From positions 334,952-398,951 of the forward strand of contig NZ_LMKM01000007.1 of assembly GCF_001421515.1 (NCBI RefSeq): a stretch of 64,000 nucleotides of DNA. Reading direction: 5' to 3'. The stretch's first letter is position 1, and the number at the start of each line of letters is the position of its first letter. Positions 34,799 to 44,758 of the stretch are shown piece after piece. The notes under the pieces are model-generated. The model worked only from the letters and a program-made list of their open reading frames with translations, ran no database searches and was not told where the DNA came from. A program made the position numbers and the translations under genes. Origin of the DNA: Pedobacter sp. Leaf216 (GTDB lineage Bacteria; Bacteroidota; Bacteroidia; Sphingobacteriales; Sphingobacteriaceae).

Positions 34799-34807
34799 TA
34801 TTTAGCC

Positions 34808-35299
34808 ATGAAAAAAATCATCATCGTTGCCTTTCTAGGTTTAATATGCCTGGGCGGTAAAGCACAAATACAATCGCAGGTACCTATTAAAATACAAATT
34901 GCAACCAGCCGAAGCGATACAGAAAAAATTAAGATCCCCTTTCCCCAGCCCGCCACCTTGCATGATGATGGCGGCTGGGAAAAAGGACCCAGTAACTGGC
35001 AAACCTCGTCAAAATTTCCGGTAAGCTATCGAAGTGGATTGTTGTTTTTAGATCGTAAAAAGAATGGTCTAATTAAATATTTTATGGTAGAAATCCGTTT
35101 TAATAAAGCAGGTGCAATAGATTTAACCGCTAACAGTACGGCTACAAGCAAAAGTGGCAAAAACACCTGGAAAACCGTATTTGGAAAAGATAATGAGGTT
35201 TTAAAACAGACCATTATCTGTACAGAGAGCGATTTTGGAACGGAAATGTATTTATACCTTAAAAATTATAGACCATATAGGCGAACTCAGGTTAATTAA
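34808..35299 (+). CDS. Secreted protein of unknown function
   Basis: The 163-residue protein has a signal peptide (M-K-K-I-I-I-V-A-F-L-G-L-I-C-L-G-G-K-A-Q) and no lipobox. The mature part is mixed and basic, with W-E-K-G-P-S-N-W-Q-T-S and L-F-L-D-R-K-K-N-G. No family is recognised. It is 9 bp after the barrel gene and closes the operon. Confidence 0.65.
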   Translation: MKKIIIVAFLGLICLGGKAQIQSQVPIKIQIATSRSDTEKIKIPFPQPATLHDDGGWEKGPSNWQTSSKFPVSYRSGLLFLDRKKNGLIKYFMVEIRFNKAGAIDLTANSTATSKSGKNTWKTVFGKDNEVLKQTIICTESDFGTEMYLYLKNYRPYRRTQVN

Positions 35300-35517
35300 G
35301 CACGAATAAACGCCATACCTTAGGATGGATAATCATAATCGGGAAATAAATTCAGGACTGCGACCTTCTAAATAAATGTGTAAATACAATTTACAAAGCA
35401 ATTTTATACCTGCTCAAAACATCAATATACCTCTCAGCTTATGGATGTAGAAAAACGCTCCATAAGTTTGGCTAAGCGGATTTAAAAACCGAATTTTATC
35501 ATTAACCACATTTACCT
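35300..35517 (+). promoter_or_regulatory. Upstream region of the LytTR gene, with TAAGTTTG box and inverted repeat
   Basis: TAAGTTTG at 35463-35470 matches TAnnTTTG, 47 bp before the ATG. CTTATGGA (35438-35445) and TCCATAAG (35459-35466) form an inverted repeat that overlaps the box. The response-regulator gene may therefore have its own promoter and operator. Confidence 0.45.
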
Positions 35518-36237
35518 ATGTTAAAGGCAGTTATATTAGACGATGAAACCCGAGGAAGTAAATTACTTTCGCAAAAACTTCAATCTTTCGAAGATGAACT
35601 TCAGGTTGTGGGTATTTTTAACGAGCCAGCCAAGGCATTGAGTGCAATTATTGCGCTTGATCCTGATGTGCTGTTTCTTGATGTGGAAATGCCGGGAATA
35701 AATGGCTTTCAATTTCTTGAACGTTTGGGTAGCTTTAGCTTTGAAGTAATTTTTACTACAGCTTACGATAGTTATACGCTTGAGGCACTCCGCTTAAGTG
35801 CGGTAGATTACCTGATGAAACCTGTTGATGAAGACGACTTAAAAACAGCAATTACGCGCTTACGCAAACGGGTAGCAGGCAAAGTGAAACAGCGGAGCCA
35901 GAAATCAGAAGTTTTAAACGCACGATTGGCTTTACCCACTGCCGAAGGGATTTATATTATTGATAAAACCACCATTATCAGGGTGGAGGCCATGAGCAAT
36001 TATAGTGTTTTCCTGCTCAGTGATCATAAAAAAATCATCGTTTCCAAAACCTTAAAAGAATATGAGGCGCAGTTGAACGATGATTTTTTTATGCGGATTA
36101 ACCGCTCGGTAATTGTTAACCTGAGCTATGTAGTAAAATACCGCAAGGGCGATGGCGGCACACTGGAGCTTAGTGATGGTGCAGAAGTAGAGGTTTCGCC
36201 ACAACGTAAAGAAACATTAATGCAGAGGCTGTTCTAA
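35518..36237 (+). CDS. LytTR-type response regulator
   Basis: The 239-residue protein has a receiver domain (L-D-D-E near residues 7-10, phospho-acceptor Asp55 in F-L-D-V-E-M-P-G, Thr/Lys in F-T-T-A-Y and L-M-K-P-V-D) and a C-terminal LytTR DNA-binding domain (I-I-R-V-E-A-M-S-N-Y-S-V-F-L, F-M-R-I-N-R-S-V-I-V-N-L). LytTR proteins bind spaced direct repeats. The natural partner is the LytS-type kinase at 28435-30666, at the other end of the lipoprotein operon. It converges with the HTCS gene with a 7-bp gap. Confidence 0.92.
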   Translation: MLKAVILDDETRGSKLLSQKLQSFEDELQVVGIFNEPAKALSAIIALDPDVLFLDVEMPGINGFQFLERLGSFSFEVIFTTAYDSYTLEALRLSAVDYLMKPVDEDDLKTAITRLRKRVAGKVKQRSQKSEVLNARLALPTAEGIYIIDKTTIIRVEAMSNYSVFLLSDHKKIIVSKTLKEYEAQLNDDFFMRINRSVIVNLSYVVKYRKGDGGTLELSDGAEVEVSPQRKETLMQRLF

Positions 36238-36244
36238 CGGGTTA

Positions 36245-39200
36245 CTACTTCATTTCATCTATTCTGCTTAAATATTCGCTTGGCATACAGCCATAATATT
36301 GCTTAAATGCGGTAGAAAAATAAGAAGGAGAATTAAATCCGCACATATAGGTAATTTGTGCAATGGTATACCGCTTGCTCTGCATCAGTTCTACGGCTTT
36401 GGTAAACCGGATTCTTTTAATAAAATCTGTTGCCGATTCGCCTGTTATCGCTTTAAATTTGAGATAAAGGTTTGATCGGCTCATGCCAATTTCTCTGCTA
36501 AATTTATCTACTGAGAATTCAGAATCGGCCAGATATTCTTCTACGATGGCAATGGCATGCTTTAAAAACTCTTCGTCGAGCGTATTAAAAGCAATATTTT
36601 CGGGTACCATTTCTTTACCGGCCGAATAGTATTCTTTTAAACGTTTACGCGAGCGCAGCAGATTGGCCACTTTAGCGGCCAGTAAACTGGTAGAAAAAGG
36701 TTTGGTTACATAGTCATCAGCCCCCATTTCGAGGCCCTTTATTTGCTGACTGGTTTCGTTTCTGGCCGTAAGCAGCATTACCGGGATATGTGAGGTATTG
36801 ATATTCTGTTTTACACGTTTACAAAAATGCAGTCCGTCCAGTTCGGGCATCATCACATCACTGATAATGAGATCATATTGTTGTAGCTCGAGCATATCTA
36901 AGGCCATTTGCCCGTTAACAGCTACTGCCACCTGGTAGGTTTTGCTAAAATATTCCTGAAGGTAGGATAAGATTTCTTCGTTATCATCCACAATCAAAAG
37001 TTTAGTGGCCAATGTATTTCCATCCAGTTCATCCGATAATGGTTCCGGATCTACCCAGGTTGTTGTATGATCTGGTTGATTTTCTATTAAGGCTGTATTG
37101 TCTGGAACAATTGATAACTCGTACATTTTATGCGCATTGCCTAAATGGTTGCGGTAAATTTCATCCGAAGTGGGTATGGTAACGGTAAACACACTGCCCT
37201 GCCCTTTTGCACTTTGCGCAGTAATATTGCCATGGTGCAACTCTACCAATCTTTTGGTAAAGGCTAAACCTACGCCTGAGCCGAGGTTCATTTCGCGGTT
37301 ATTTACCTGGTAAAAGCGATCGAATACTTTTGATAAATCCTGTGCACCGATACCTACACCTGTATCTGCTACTTTGATTAGCACGGTATCATGCTCCTTA
37401 ATCAATTCAATGCTTACCTTATGGCTTGCTTCTGTATATTTAAAAGCGTTTGATAATAGGTTGAACAAAATCTTCTCCATGGCATCTTTATCAAAATAAA
37501 AGGAGAATTTGGCTTCGGTAGAGTGAAAGGTATAACTGATATTGTTTTTATCAGAAAGGGGCTTGAAAGATTCATACACTTCGTGCACAAAACTTACAAT
37601 ATCGCTTTTATCTACCTTAAGCTGCCGGGTTCCCATTTCTGTTTTCCTGAATTCGAAAAGCTGATCTACCAGATTGTAAAGCCTTTTTGCATTGATCAGC
37701 ATCAGGTCGTATTTCTTTTTCACAATTTTATCAACCTGGGGCAACCTTAAAAGCTCTTCGAGTGGTGCCAGTATCAAGGTTAAAGGTGTTCGAAGTTCGT
37801 GTGATACATTGGTAAAAAAATCCATCTTCACCTGATTGATATCCCTAACCCGTTCTTTTTCAATCCGCTCTAGCTTTAACTGTTGCAGGGCCTTAATGCG
37901 TTCGGCTATAATTTTGTAACCCAGGTATGATGCCGCAGCCAGCACAACAAAAAGCAGCATATAAAACCAAAATGTTCGGTACCAGGGGGGCAACATGGAT
38001 ATTTTTAACTCCCGAACCGGGCTAACCTCGCCATTTGGTCCTACTGCTTTAATAATAAATGTATAGTTACCCGGAGGAAGGTTGTTGTAACTTACCTTAA
38101 TATCGCTGGTTTTCTGCCAGATGTTATCTATCCCCTCCAGCTTATAATAGTATTGGGTACGGTTTGCCGAAATGTAATTAAAGGTATTAAACAGGATGCT
38201 GAACTGTTTAAACTCTGGTCCGAGTTCAAGTTTGCCTGCCTGATCGATGTGCCCTTGAAGAATATCTGTACCATCTCCAGAGGCAACCGTTTTATTAAAT
38301 ATCTCCAAACCGGTAAAGGTGAGTTTTAAACTTAACGGCTGCTGGTTTACCATTGATGGGTAGAAATAAGAGATCCCTTTTATGCCCCCAAAGAGAAGCA
38401 TCCCATCTTTAGCCTTGTAAAAAGAATATTCGTTAAACTGGTTATTCTGCAGGCCGTCGCTCTCGTCAAAAGTTTGTACCAGGCCTTTATCTGAGTTAAA
38501 TTTTACCAATCCGCTATTTGTCGAGATCCATAAATTGCCATTATCATCAGGCTGTATGCCATAAATGGTTCCCTTAACAAAATCTTTCCGGGCTTTAAAA
38601 CTGATGAAGGTTTGCTGTGCTTCGTTGTACAAACTCAATCCTTCGCGGGTACCCATCCAAATGTTGTGTTTTTTATCTTCGGTGATGCAGTTTACAATGT
38701 CTTCGCTTTCTTTACCGTTTACAGGGGTACCGAAAAGCATATTATCAGGGTAAAAAAGCGTTACTCCGTTGGTGGTGCCAATCCATATGCGGTGCATACT
38801 ATCTTCAAAAAGGAAGGTTATATCATCAGAGGTAAGGCGTTTACCTGCTTTATCAAGGTGGATATGGGTAAAAGTTTGCGTTTCGGGATGGAACTGATCT
38901 AAACCTGAGCGTGTACCAATCCAAATCCGGCCTTTATAATCTTTCAGGATACTGTACACCAAATCGCCAGCAATGCTATTGGGGTTATTCTCATTGTGGA
39001 GGTATCGTTTAACGGCACCTGTACCAGGATTAAGCACATTCAGGCCACCGTTATGTGTGCCGACCAGCACATTGCCCCTACCATCAAATTCAATAGCTTT
39101 TACGTTATTCGAACTTAAGCTGTTTACATTATTTTCCTGGTTGGAAAAGTAACTGATGGTATTGGTATTCCTGTTCCAATAGTTTATCCCTTTATCATTT

Positions 39201-40360
39201 GTACCAATCCAGAAATTCCCTTTATCATCTTGTTTAATCACCCCGATTACCTCATCGTTTAACGAGGTTTTACCGGTATTCTGACTAAGCAAATTAAATT
39301 TAATGTCGTTTTTATGGTAATAATTTACGCCGCCATAATACGTGCCGAGCCACATTGCCTTTTGCTTATCCTGATAAATGCACCGTACAGAATTCTGACT
39401 GATGGTATAGGGCTGAGAAATTTGATGGAAATAATTATTAAAACTAAGCTCGGTTAAATTGAGGATAGAAAGGCCTTTAAATGTGCCCAGCCACATATTA
39501 CCTTCTACATCTTTGCCGATACACCTTACATTATTATCGGCAATGCTGTTTTTTCCTGCCTGATGGTTAAAAAATGTAACTTTTGCGCCCGCTGTTTCGT
39601 ATTTGATCAATCCATAACCTTCCGTAGCTACCCAATAACTGTCGCCATCAATGTATACATCATTTACCGCTGGTTTATCTACGCCCAGGTTTAGCTTGGT
39701 TAAACGATGATTTTGAATGTTAAGTTTAAATAGCCCAACTTCGGTACCAATGAGCATATCCTGATTTGCAATATTGATATACGAAATCTTTTTAATACCA
39801 TGCTCGAGCGCGTTAAAATTTACCTGCTTAAACTGGCTTGTACCCGCACTTAACTTAAACACACCACCCGAAATGGTAGTGGCCCAAATGTTATGCTGCG
39901 CATCTTCGGTGATGGATGATACATACCATTCGCCCAAACTGCGCGGAAGTTTATAATTAACAAACCCATCAGAAGCGTAATTATAACTGCTGATGCCCTG
40001 ATTGCCTCCCACCCACATGGTGCCTTTATGATCGATAAAAAGGCTGCGTATATAGTGAGAATTGAGACCGTTTTTGTTGCCTTCAACCGGCCGGTATACC
40101 CTGAAACCTTTGCTATCGTAACGGTTTAACCCATCTTGGGTGGCCATCCAGATAAAACCAAGACTATCTTGCTTTATGGCAAAAACAGTGCTTTGCGATA
40201 GTCCTTTATCAACCGAGATATTGCGGAAATACCGATCCTGAGATTGTGCATTTGCGTTGCTAAATGTGAATAGCAAGCCGATACTGATTACAAGCGCAGT
40301 TAGGCAGCGGTAAGTACCGATTGTTATATCCGATATTTTAAAGACTGTTTTTTGAAGCAT
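36245..40360 (-). CDS. Hybrid two-component system regulator (HTCS) of the polysaccharide locus
   Basis: Started at the ATG at 40358-40360, it is 1371 residues and fuses sensor, kinase and transcription factor in one inner-membrane chain. From the N-terminus: a signal segment, two seven-bladed propellers of Reg_prop repeats (F-I-W-M-A-T-Q-D-G-L, M-W-L-G-T-F-K-G-L, W-I-G-T-N-D-K-G) to about residue 700, a Y_Y_Y domain (L-P-P-G-N-Y-T-F), a membrane helix near 790-810, a HisKA with His854 in S-H-E-L-R-T-P, a HATPase, a receiver (I-I-S-D-V-M-M-P-E-L-D-G), and a C-terminal AraC HTH. In Bacteroides heparin loci the homologous position is taken by an HTCS sensing oligosaccharides. Confidence 0.95.
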   Translation of the reverse strand: MLQKTVFKISDITIGTYRCLTALVISIGLLFTFSNANAQSQDRYFRNISVDKGLSQSTVFAIKQDSLGFIWMATQDGLNRYDSKGFRVYRPVEGNKNGLNSHYIRSLFIDHKGTMWVGGNQGISSYNYASDGFVNYKLPRSLGEWYVSSITEDAQHNIWATTISGGVFKLSAGTSQFKQVNFNALEHGIKKISYINIANQDMLIGTEVGLFKLNIQNHRLTKLNLGVDKPAVNDVYIDGDSYWVATEGYGLIKYETAGAKVTFFNHQAGKNSIADNNVRCIGKDVEGNMWLGTFKGLSILNLTELSFNNYFHQISQPYTISQNSVRCIYQDKQKAMWLGTYYGGVNYYHKNDIKFNLLSQNTGKTSLNDEVIGVIKQDDKGNFWIGTNDKGINYWNRNTNTISYFSNQENNVNSLSSNNVKAIEFDGRGNVLVGTHNGGLNVLNPGTGAVKRYLHNENNPNSIAGDLVYSILKDYKGRIWIGTRSGLDQFHPETQTFTHIHLDKAGKRLTSDDITFLFEDSMHRIWIGTTNGVTLFYPDNMLFGTPVNGKESEDIVNCITEDKKHNIWMGTREGLSLYNEAQQTFISFKARKDFVKGTIYGIQPDDNGNLWISTNSGLVKFNSDKGLVQTFDESDGLQNNQFNEYSFYKAKDGMLLFGGIKGISYFYPSMVNQQPLSLKLTFTGLEIFNKTVASGDGTDILQGHIDQAGKLELGPEFKQFSILFNTFNYISANRTQYYYKLEGIDNIWQKTSDIKVSYNNLPPGNYTFIIKAVGPNGEVSPVRELKISMLPPWYRTFWFYMLLFVVLAAASYLGYKIIAERIKALQQLKLERIEKERVRDINQVKMDFFTNVSHELRTPLTLILAPLEELLRLPQVDKIVKKKYDLMLINAKRLYNLVDQLFEFRKTEMGTRQLKVDKSDIVSFVHEVYESFKPLSDKNNISYTFHSTEAKFSFYFDKDAMEKILFNLLSNAFKYTEASHKVSIELIKEHDTVLIKVADTGVGIGAQDLSKVFDRFYQVNNREMNLGSGVGLAFTKRLVELHHGNITAQSAKGQGSVFTVTIPTSDEIYRNHLGNAHKMYELSIVPDNTALIENQPDHTTTWVDPEPLSDELDGNTLATKLLIVDDNEEILSYLQEYFSKTYQVAVAVNGQMALDMLELQQYDLIISDVMMPELDGLHFCKRVKQNINTSHIPVMLLTARNETSQQIKGLEMGADDYVTKPFSTSLLAAKVANLLRSRKRLKEYYSAGKEMVPENIAFNTLDEEFLKHAIAIVEEYLADSEFSVDKFSREIGMSRSNLYLKFKAITGESATDFIKRIRFTKAVELMQSKRYTIAQITYMCGFNSPSYFSTAFKQYYGCMPSEYLSRIDEMK

Positions 40361-40541
40361 GTTTTTCAAATTTAATCATTCTAACTGAAACGCTTGGCCA
40401 TTATCCTCGTTTGTAACGGGCATGCATGAAAGTGTTAAGTATGATCGTCTTTCCCGCGCAGGCGGGAATTTTAATGCAACATACAAGCTTAACCAAAGCA
40501 TTGCGATTCCTTATCGGGTTAATCATGGCGATATCACATAT

Positions 40542-43220
40542 CTATTCCCTATCATAAACTGCTACATCTGGCAGTTTATCCACAACTTCCTGTTTATTGA
40601 GTTTAGTACCATTTAGCTCCAATAAGGTTGAACTGCCAGAAAGAGCCGGTTTAAAAGTTTTGCCATTAAAAGTGATTGGTAAATCGCCGTAATTAAATAA
40701 GGATCCAACCTTTTTATCCGAAATTTGCAATGAAGCTTTTTTATTGCCATCTAACTGAGCCTGGATATCCCAATCACCCACCTGCATGTGGTAAAGTCCA
40801 TTTGCTGATGAAATTGTTTTAATTACTTCTGTTTTGCCATCTTTAACCTGGATGAGTGTTAAAAACCTAAATTTTTGTGCTGGTATAGAAGTAATACCAG
40901 CATGCCATTGATCTACGAAATCTTTAATTTTTCCCTCATCGTTGGTTACCTTGTTCCAGTTTACCGCAGCCTCGTAAAACTTGTTGTGCACGTTTAACTG
41001 TAAAGCACTGTTTGCAAATACAGTTGCGTTAACATTGCCCAAATCGGTTTTTAAGGCAAAGCATTGTTGGTTGCTATTATTGTGCTGCAAGGCTTCGATA
41101 GTGTAATAAGGAGCATGGAACTGGGTAGTCCATTTTACGGGTTTATTGGCCTCAAGTTCATCATAGAGCACAATGTAGCCACCGGCTAATTGCAGCATAT
41201 GCCTGCGGTAAAGGGATACGCCGCTTTCGCCATAGCCGTTGGCCTTATTTGGTATAACGTTAATTTGCTTAAATCTATCCAGCCAGAAATCGCTTTTAAT
41301 TTCGCCATAAGCATTGCTTGCATCACCAAGGGCGTATTGAATGTGATTGCCAGTAATGGCCCTTGCAATCCAACCGTAACCTTCTTCTCCGATTTTTTGA
41401 TTTAAACTATCGGCCAGGATGGTGTTATAAGCTTTTGATGTACGGTAATACAGTAAATTATGTTTATCGCTAAAGTTGCTGTAATAACCACTTCCACCAA
41501 ATAAAACTTTTCCTTTATAATTAATGGTAAATGCATTTTGGGAGGCATGTCCATGACCTGATGAGCCAAACGGACTACTGAATAAATAACTACTTAAGCT
41601 TTTATTGGCATTTGCTAAATCTTCGTGCATGGCCACTACCCCAACATCGGCAAAATTACGGCTTTTAGGCAGTTTAGCAGGCGATAATGTGCTAACTTGC
41701 TGATTTGGTTTGTAATTGAGCAGGCGGAACAATAAATAATCGTCTGTTCCATGGAAATAATCAGGGTTATCGTTTTTAATTTTACTTACATACCAGTTGA
41801 GGTATTGGTTATTCATCTTAAAAATAAGCGCATCGGCAAACCAGGCTTCGCCCTTTACAACGGTTGGAATATTCTCCCACATATCGCCGATTGCTGTAGA
41901 TGCCGAACCATTTGGATGTGTATAAAGCATATAATAGGGCAGGTTTTGCATCCATGGCAATTTAAAATAATCAACGCCGCTAAAATCGCCGAACATTTGT
42001 GAAAGGTAAATGATCGATTTAAAATTTACCCTGAAATAGCCGTTGCCTTCGTGCCAGCCGCCATCTGTTGTGCCCAAAACCGGGAAACGTGCCGACCATA
42101 CTTCATACATATAGGTAAGCCATTCTTTGGCTTCGGGTACTTCATTAATTACCGATACGGTGGCAATGGCGAGGTTGCGCAAGGTGATTTGCCAAACATG
42201 ATTATCACTCACATGCAATTCGAAACGATTTGGTAAATGATCATACACCCTTCTGGCCCTTATGGTAATGATGTTTTTAAACAATTCTTTTTCTTCCGCA
42301 TTTAAAACAGTATAACCTGCGTCGTAAAACCATCCCAGGGCTTCCAATACTGCTCCGCTGGTAAAATCATCCCCGGTTGCCAGTCCGTTGGGATTCATTT
42401 TTGCAATATTTAATGCCCTTCGTTTAGCGTCAAGAATAAAGCGTTTATCTTTAGTCAGTTGATAAGCAATGCAAAGGTTACGCACAGGAGTACCCACTGC
42501 ATCGCCAAAGCCATGGTACATCCGCTCAATAATGATTTTCTTTTCTCTATCATTTTTGCCCGTGGTATCAATTATCCTTTGCGGTTTTTCAACAGGTAAA
42601 GGCTCTTTCATTAATTTTTCTGCAAAGGCTATAAACTTTTTTGCCTCAGGATTTTGTAGGTTATTGCGGTAAAAAGCTTCGCCGTTCCGGTTCATATCCC
42701 ATAACAATGGGTGTGAACCCTGATTGCGTTTTAAAACCTCACTTACCGCCGGAGATACTTTTTGGTTGGCATATTTTGCATCAACCACGAAATTGTACAC
42801 TGGCGACCAGGCCCATTTGCCGGTATTTTTTAATGCATAACCATATTTCCAATACCATTTACCGGCTTTTAAAGCTTTATGTAGCGGGTATACTGCCCAA
42901 CGTTGCTCGGCACTTTCTGTTAAATTATTTTTAAAATCCTTATCACTGGCCAATAAAACTTTGTAGCGTACATTGCCAATATTCGGATCTTCGGGCACCT
43001 CACTTCCACTTTCCATTGGCTTTACCATATTTTTACCATTGGTACCCGGCCAAAGCAAAGCTGGGGCATTAGTAGGCACAATAATGCCGTGGGCCGGATA
43101 AGGCCATTCGCGCACCCTCGAATGCAGTTTTTCTGCAGTTAACTTAATCACGCCTGGTTGCTGCTGGGCAAAGATGTGGAGTGAGAGTAATGATAAGGTT
43201 AGGGTGAATATTTTCTTCAT
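40542..43220 (-). CDS. Heparinase II/III-type polysaccharide lyase, likely PL15-like (exo-acting)
   Basis: The 892-residue secreted protein (signal ending I-F-A-Q) has an N-terminal DUF4962-type domain, an alpha/alpha-toroid and a C-terminal antiparallel beta domain. Candidate active-site segments are D-N-H-V-W-Q (Asn340-His341), G-G-W-H-E-G-N-G-Y-F (His390, Glu391, Tyr395) and G-H-G-H-A-S-Q-N-A-F (His556/His558). The DUF4962 plus heparinase architecture is that of PL15 enzymes, which include exolytic heparinases of Bacteroides and oligo-alginate lyases. Context with heparinase III, GH88 and a sulfatase favours heparin/heparan sulfate oligosaccharides. Subfamily assignment is inference. Confidence 0.78.
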   Translation of the reverse strand: MKKIFTLTLSLLSLHIFAQQQPGVIKLTAEKLHSRVREWPYPAHGIIVPTNAPALLWPGTNGKNMVKPMESGSEVPEDPNIGNVRYKVLLASDKDFKNNLTESAEQRWAVYPLHKALKAGKWYWKYGYALKNTGKWAWSPVYNFVVDAKYANQKVSPAVSEVLKRNQGSHPLLWDMNRNGEAFYRNNLQNPEAKKFIAFAEKLMKEPLPVEKPQRIIDTTGKNDREKKIIIERMYHGFGDAVGTPVRNLCIAYQLTKDKRFILDAKRRALNIAKMNPNGLATGDDFTSGAVLEALGWFYDAGYTVLNAEEKELFKNIITIRARRVYDHLPNRFELHVSDNHVWQITLRNLAIATVSVINEVPEAKEWLTYMYEVWSARFPVLGTTDGGWHEGNGYFRVNFKSIIYLSQMFGDFSGVDYFKLPWMQNLPYYMLYTHPNGSASTAIGDMWENIPTVVKGEAWFADALIFKMNNQYLNWYVSKIKNDNPDYFHGTDDYLLFRLLNYKPNQQVSTLSPAKLPKSRNFADVGVVAMHEDLANANKSLSSYLFSSPFGSSGHGHASQNAFTINYKGKVLFGGSGYYSNFSDKHNLLYYRTSKAYNTILADSLNQKIGEEGYGWIARAITGNHIQYALGDASNAYGEIKSDFWLDRFKQINVIPNKANGYGESGVSLYRRHMLQLAGGYIVLYDELEANKPVKWTTQFHAPYYTIEALQHNNSNQQCFALKTDLGNVNATVFANSALQLNVHNKFYEAAVNWNKVTNDEGKIKDFVDQWHAGITSIPAQKFRFLTLIQVKDGKTEVIKTISSANGLYHMQVGDWDIQAQLDGNKKASLQISDKKVGSLFNYGDLPITFNGKTFKPALSGSSTLLELNGTKLNKQEVVDKLPDVAVYDRE

Positions 43221-43368
43221 CAGTTATGTGCTGCGTATATCTGTTTTCTTTGATTTTGTTTTGTTGAGCGGGTAGATGATCTTTTTTCGTTCTTTCTATT
43301 AGATTTCTAAACTACGCTGCACCCGATAGCTATCGGATCCGCTGGAAATGACGCAATACGGGATTTTC

Positions 43369-44742
43369 TTACAAACCAGCAGTAAACTTATCACCATTTG
43401 CTTTACACCAAAGTTTTAAATATTGGCGCATGGCAATTAATTTTATTTTATAAGTGGTATTTACGGCAAGGTTATTCATTTCACCAGGATCTTTACTTAG
43501 ATCGAACAATTGCTCTTTAATATCGCCTTTATTATAAACTATATACTTAAAATTTTTGGTTATAACTGCCCGACCGCCGATACCCAATAGCGTTTCATTA
43601 TCGGCAAAATCTGTTTCAATAACCAGGGTATCGCGCAGGTTTTTACCAGGCTCGGTTAATCTTTTACTAATATCAATCCCTTTAAGGTAATTCGGTTTTT
43701 GCACACCTGTTAATCCACAAATGGTTGGGATAATATCTGTTCCGTTACATACGAGCATATCATCTGTACGGCCTTTCCATGCGCCAATTTTTGAAATGAT
43801 AAAAGGAACTTTAGCCGCCTCTTCGTATAAAATCTGTTTCTGGTTCCAGCTGTGCCCTGCATAACCATCGCCATGATCGGCAGTGAAAATGATAATTGTA
43901 TTTTTTTCTACACCATATTTTTTCAGTGAGGCCATCACCATTTCGATGTAATGGTCTACTTTTTCTACCAAACGGTTGTAGGCCCAACGGTATTGCCGCC
44001 ATTGATCAGCATTCCAGTTTACACTTGGGTAAGTGCGCAGACTTACCTTTTGCTGCTCACGCACAATTTTTGGTTCATTTGCAGGAATTTTCCAATTGGC
44101 AGGTAATGGCGGACATTGATCTGCTGGCGGTGCATCAGCTAAAATATCCATCTTTAAAGTTTCGCCTCTGGCCCACTCGCAAATATCATGAGGGTTTAAA
44201 AAAGAGGCCACCAATAAAAAAGGTTTGTCTTTATTTTCTTTTATAAAACTAGCACAATAGGCTGGCGTAGCTGCATCATTATAATCTAAGAAATTGGTAT
44301 TCTGAATGTATTCAAAACCATGCTGATTTACTTTTGTAGTGGGCACTGGAAGGTGCCATTTACCAACATAACCTGTTTGATAACCCCCATTATGAAAAAT
44401 TTTGCCCATCATGAGTAAACTATCCGGCCATTGTCCGTCTTTTTCCGGAGCATTACCTGTAAAACCAGTCTCGAAAGGCATTTTCCCGCTAAAAATAGCC
44501 GTGCGCGAGGGGGTGCATAAAGGCTGTGCACAATATGCTTTGGTAAACCTCACACCGTTTTTTGCAAGCTTATCCATAGCTGGGGTATGCAGGTATTGGT
44601 TACCGGCATTCCCCATTGCTTCGGCCGTTTGCTGATCGCTCATAATGATTAAAATATTGGGCTTATCTGCATTTTGTGCAATCACTTTGAAAGCGATGGC
44701 ATTTAGCGTAACAAAACACAGAAAGAAATATATTTTTTTCAT
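43369..44742 (-). CDS. Sulfatase, S1 family, secreted
   Basis: The 457-residue protein has a signal peptide and the S1 sulfatase signature C-T-P-S-R with Cys76, which must be converted to formylglycine by a maturase (not present in this window). Metal-binding I-I-M-S-D-Q-Q near the N-terminus, G-K-W-H-L-P near residue 123, and F-T-A-D-H-G-D near 288 complete the site. It lies 16 bp from the susD gene in the operon and so probably removes sulfate from heparin/heparan sulfate fragments. Whether it is a 6-O-, 2-O- or N-sulfatase cannot be told from sequence by eye. Confidence 0.9.
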   Translation of the reverse strand: MKKIYFFLCFVTLNAIAFKVIAQNADKPNILIIMSDQQTAEAMGNAGNQYLHTPAMDKLAKNGVRFTKAYCAQPLCTPSRTAIFSGKMPFETGFTGNAPEKDGQWPDSLLMMGKIFHNGGYQTGYVGKWHLPVPTTKVNQHGFEYIQNTNFLDYNDAATPAYCASFIKENKDKPFLLVASFLNPHDICEWARGETLKMDILADAPPADQCPPLPANWKIPANEPKIVREQQKVSLRTYPSVNWNADQWRQYRWAYNRLVEKVDHYIEMVMASLKKYGVEKNTIIIFTADHGDGYAGHSWNQKQILYEEAAKVPFIISKIGAWKGRTDDMLVCNGTDIIPTICGLTGVQKPNYLKGIDISKRLTEPGKNLRDTLVIETDFADNETLLGIGGRAVITKNFKYIVYNKGDIKEQLFDLSKDPGEMNNLAVNTTYKIKLIAMRQYLKLWCKANGDKFTAGL

Positions 44743-44758
44743 TTATTCAGCATTTACA

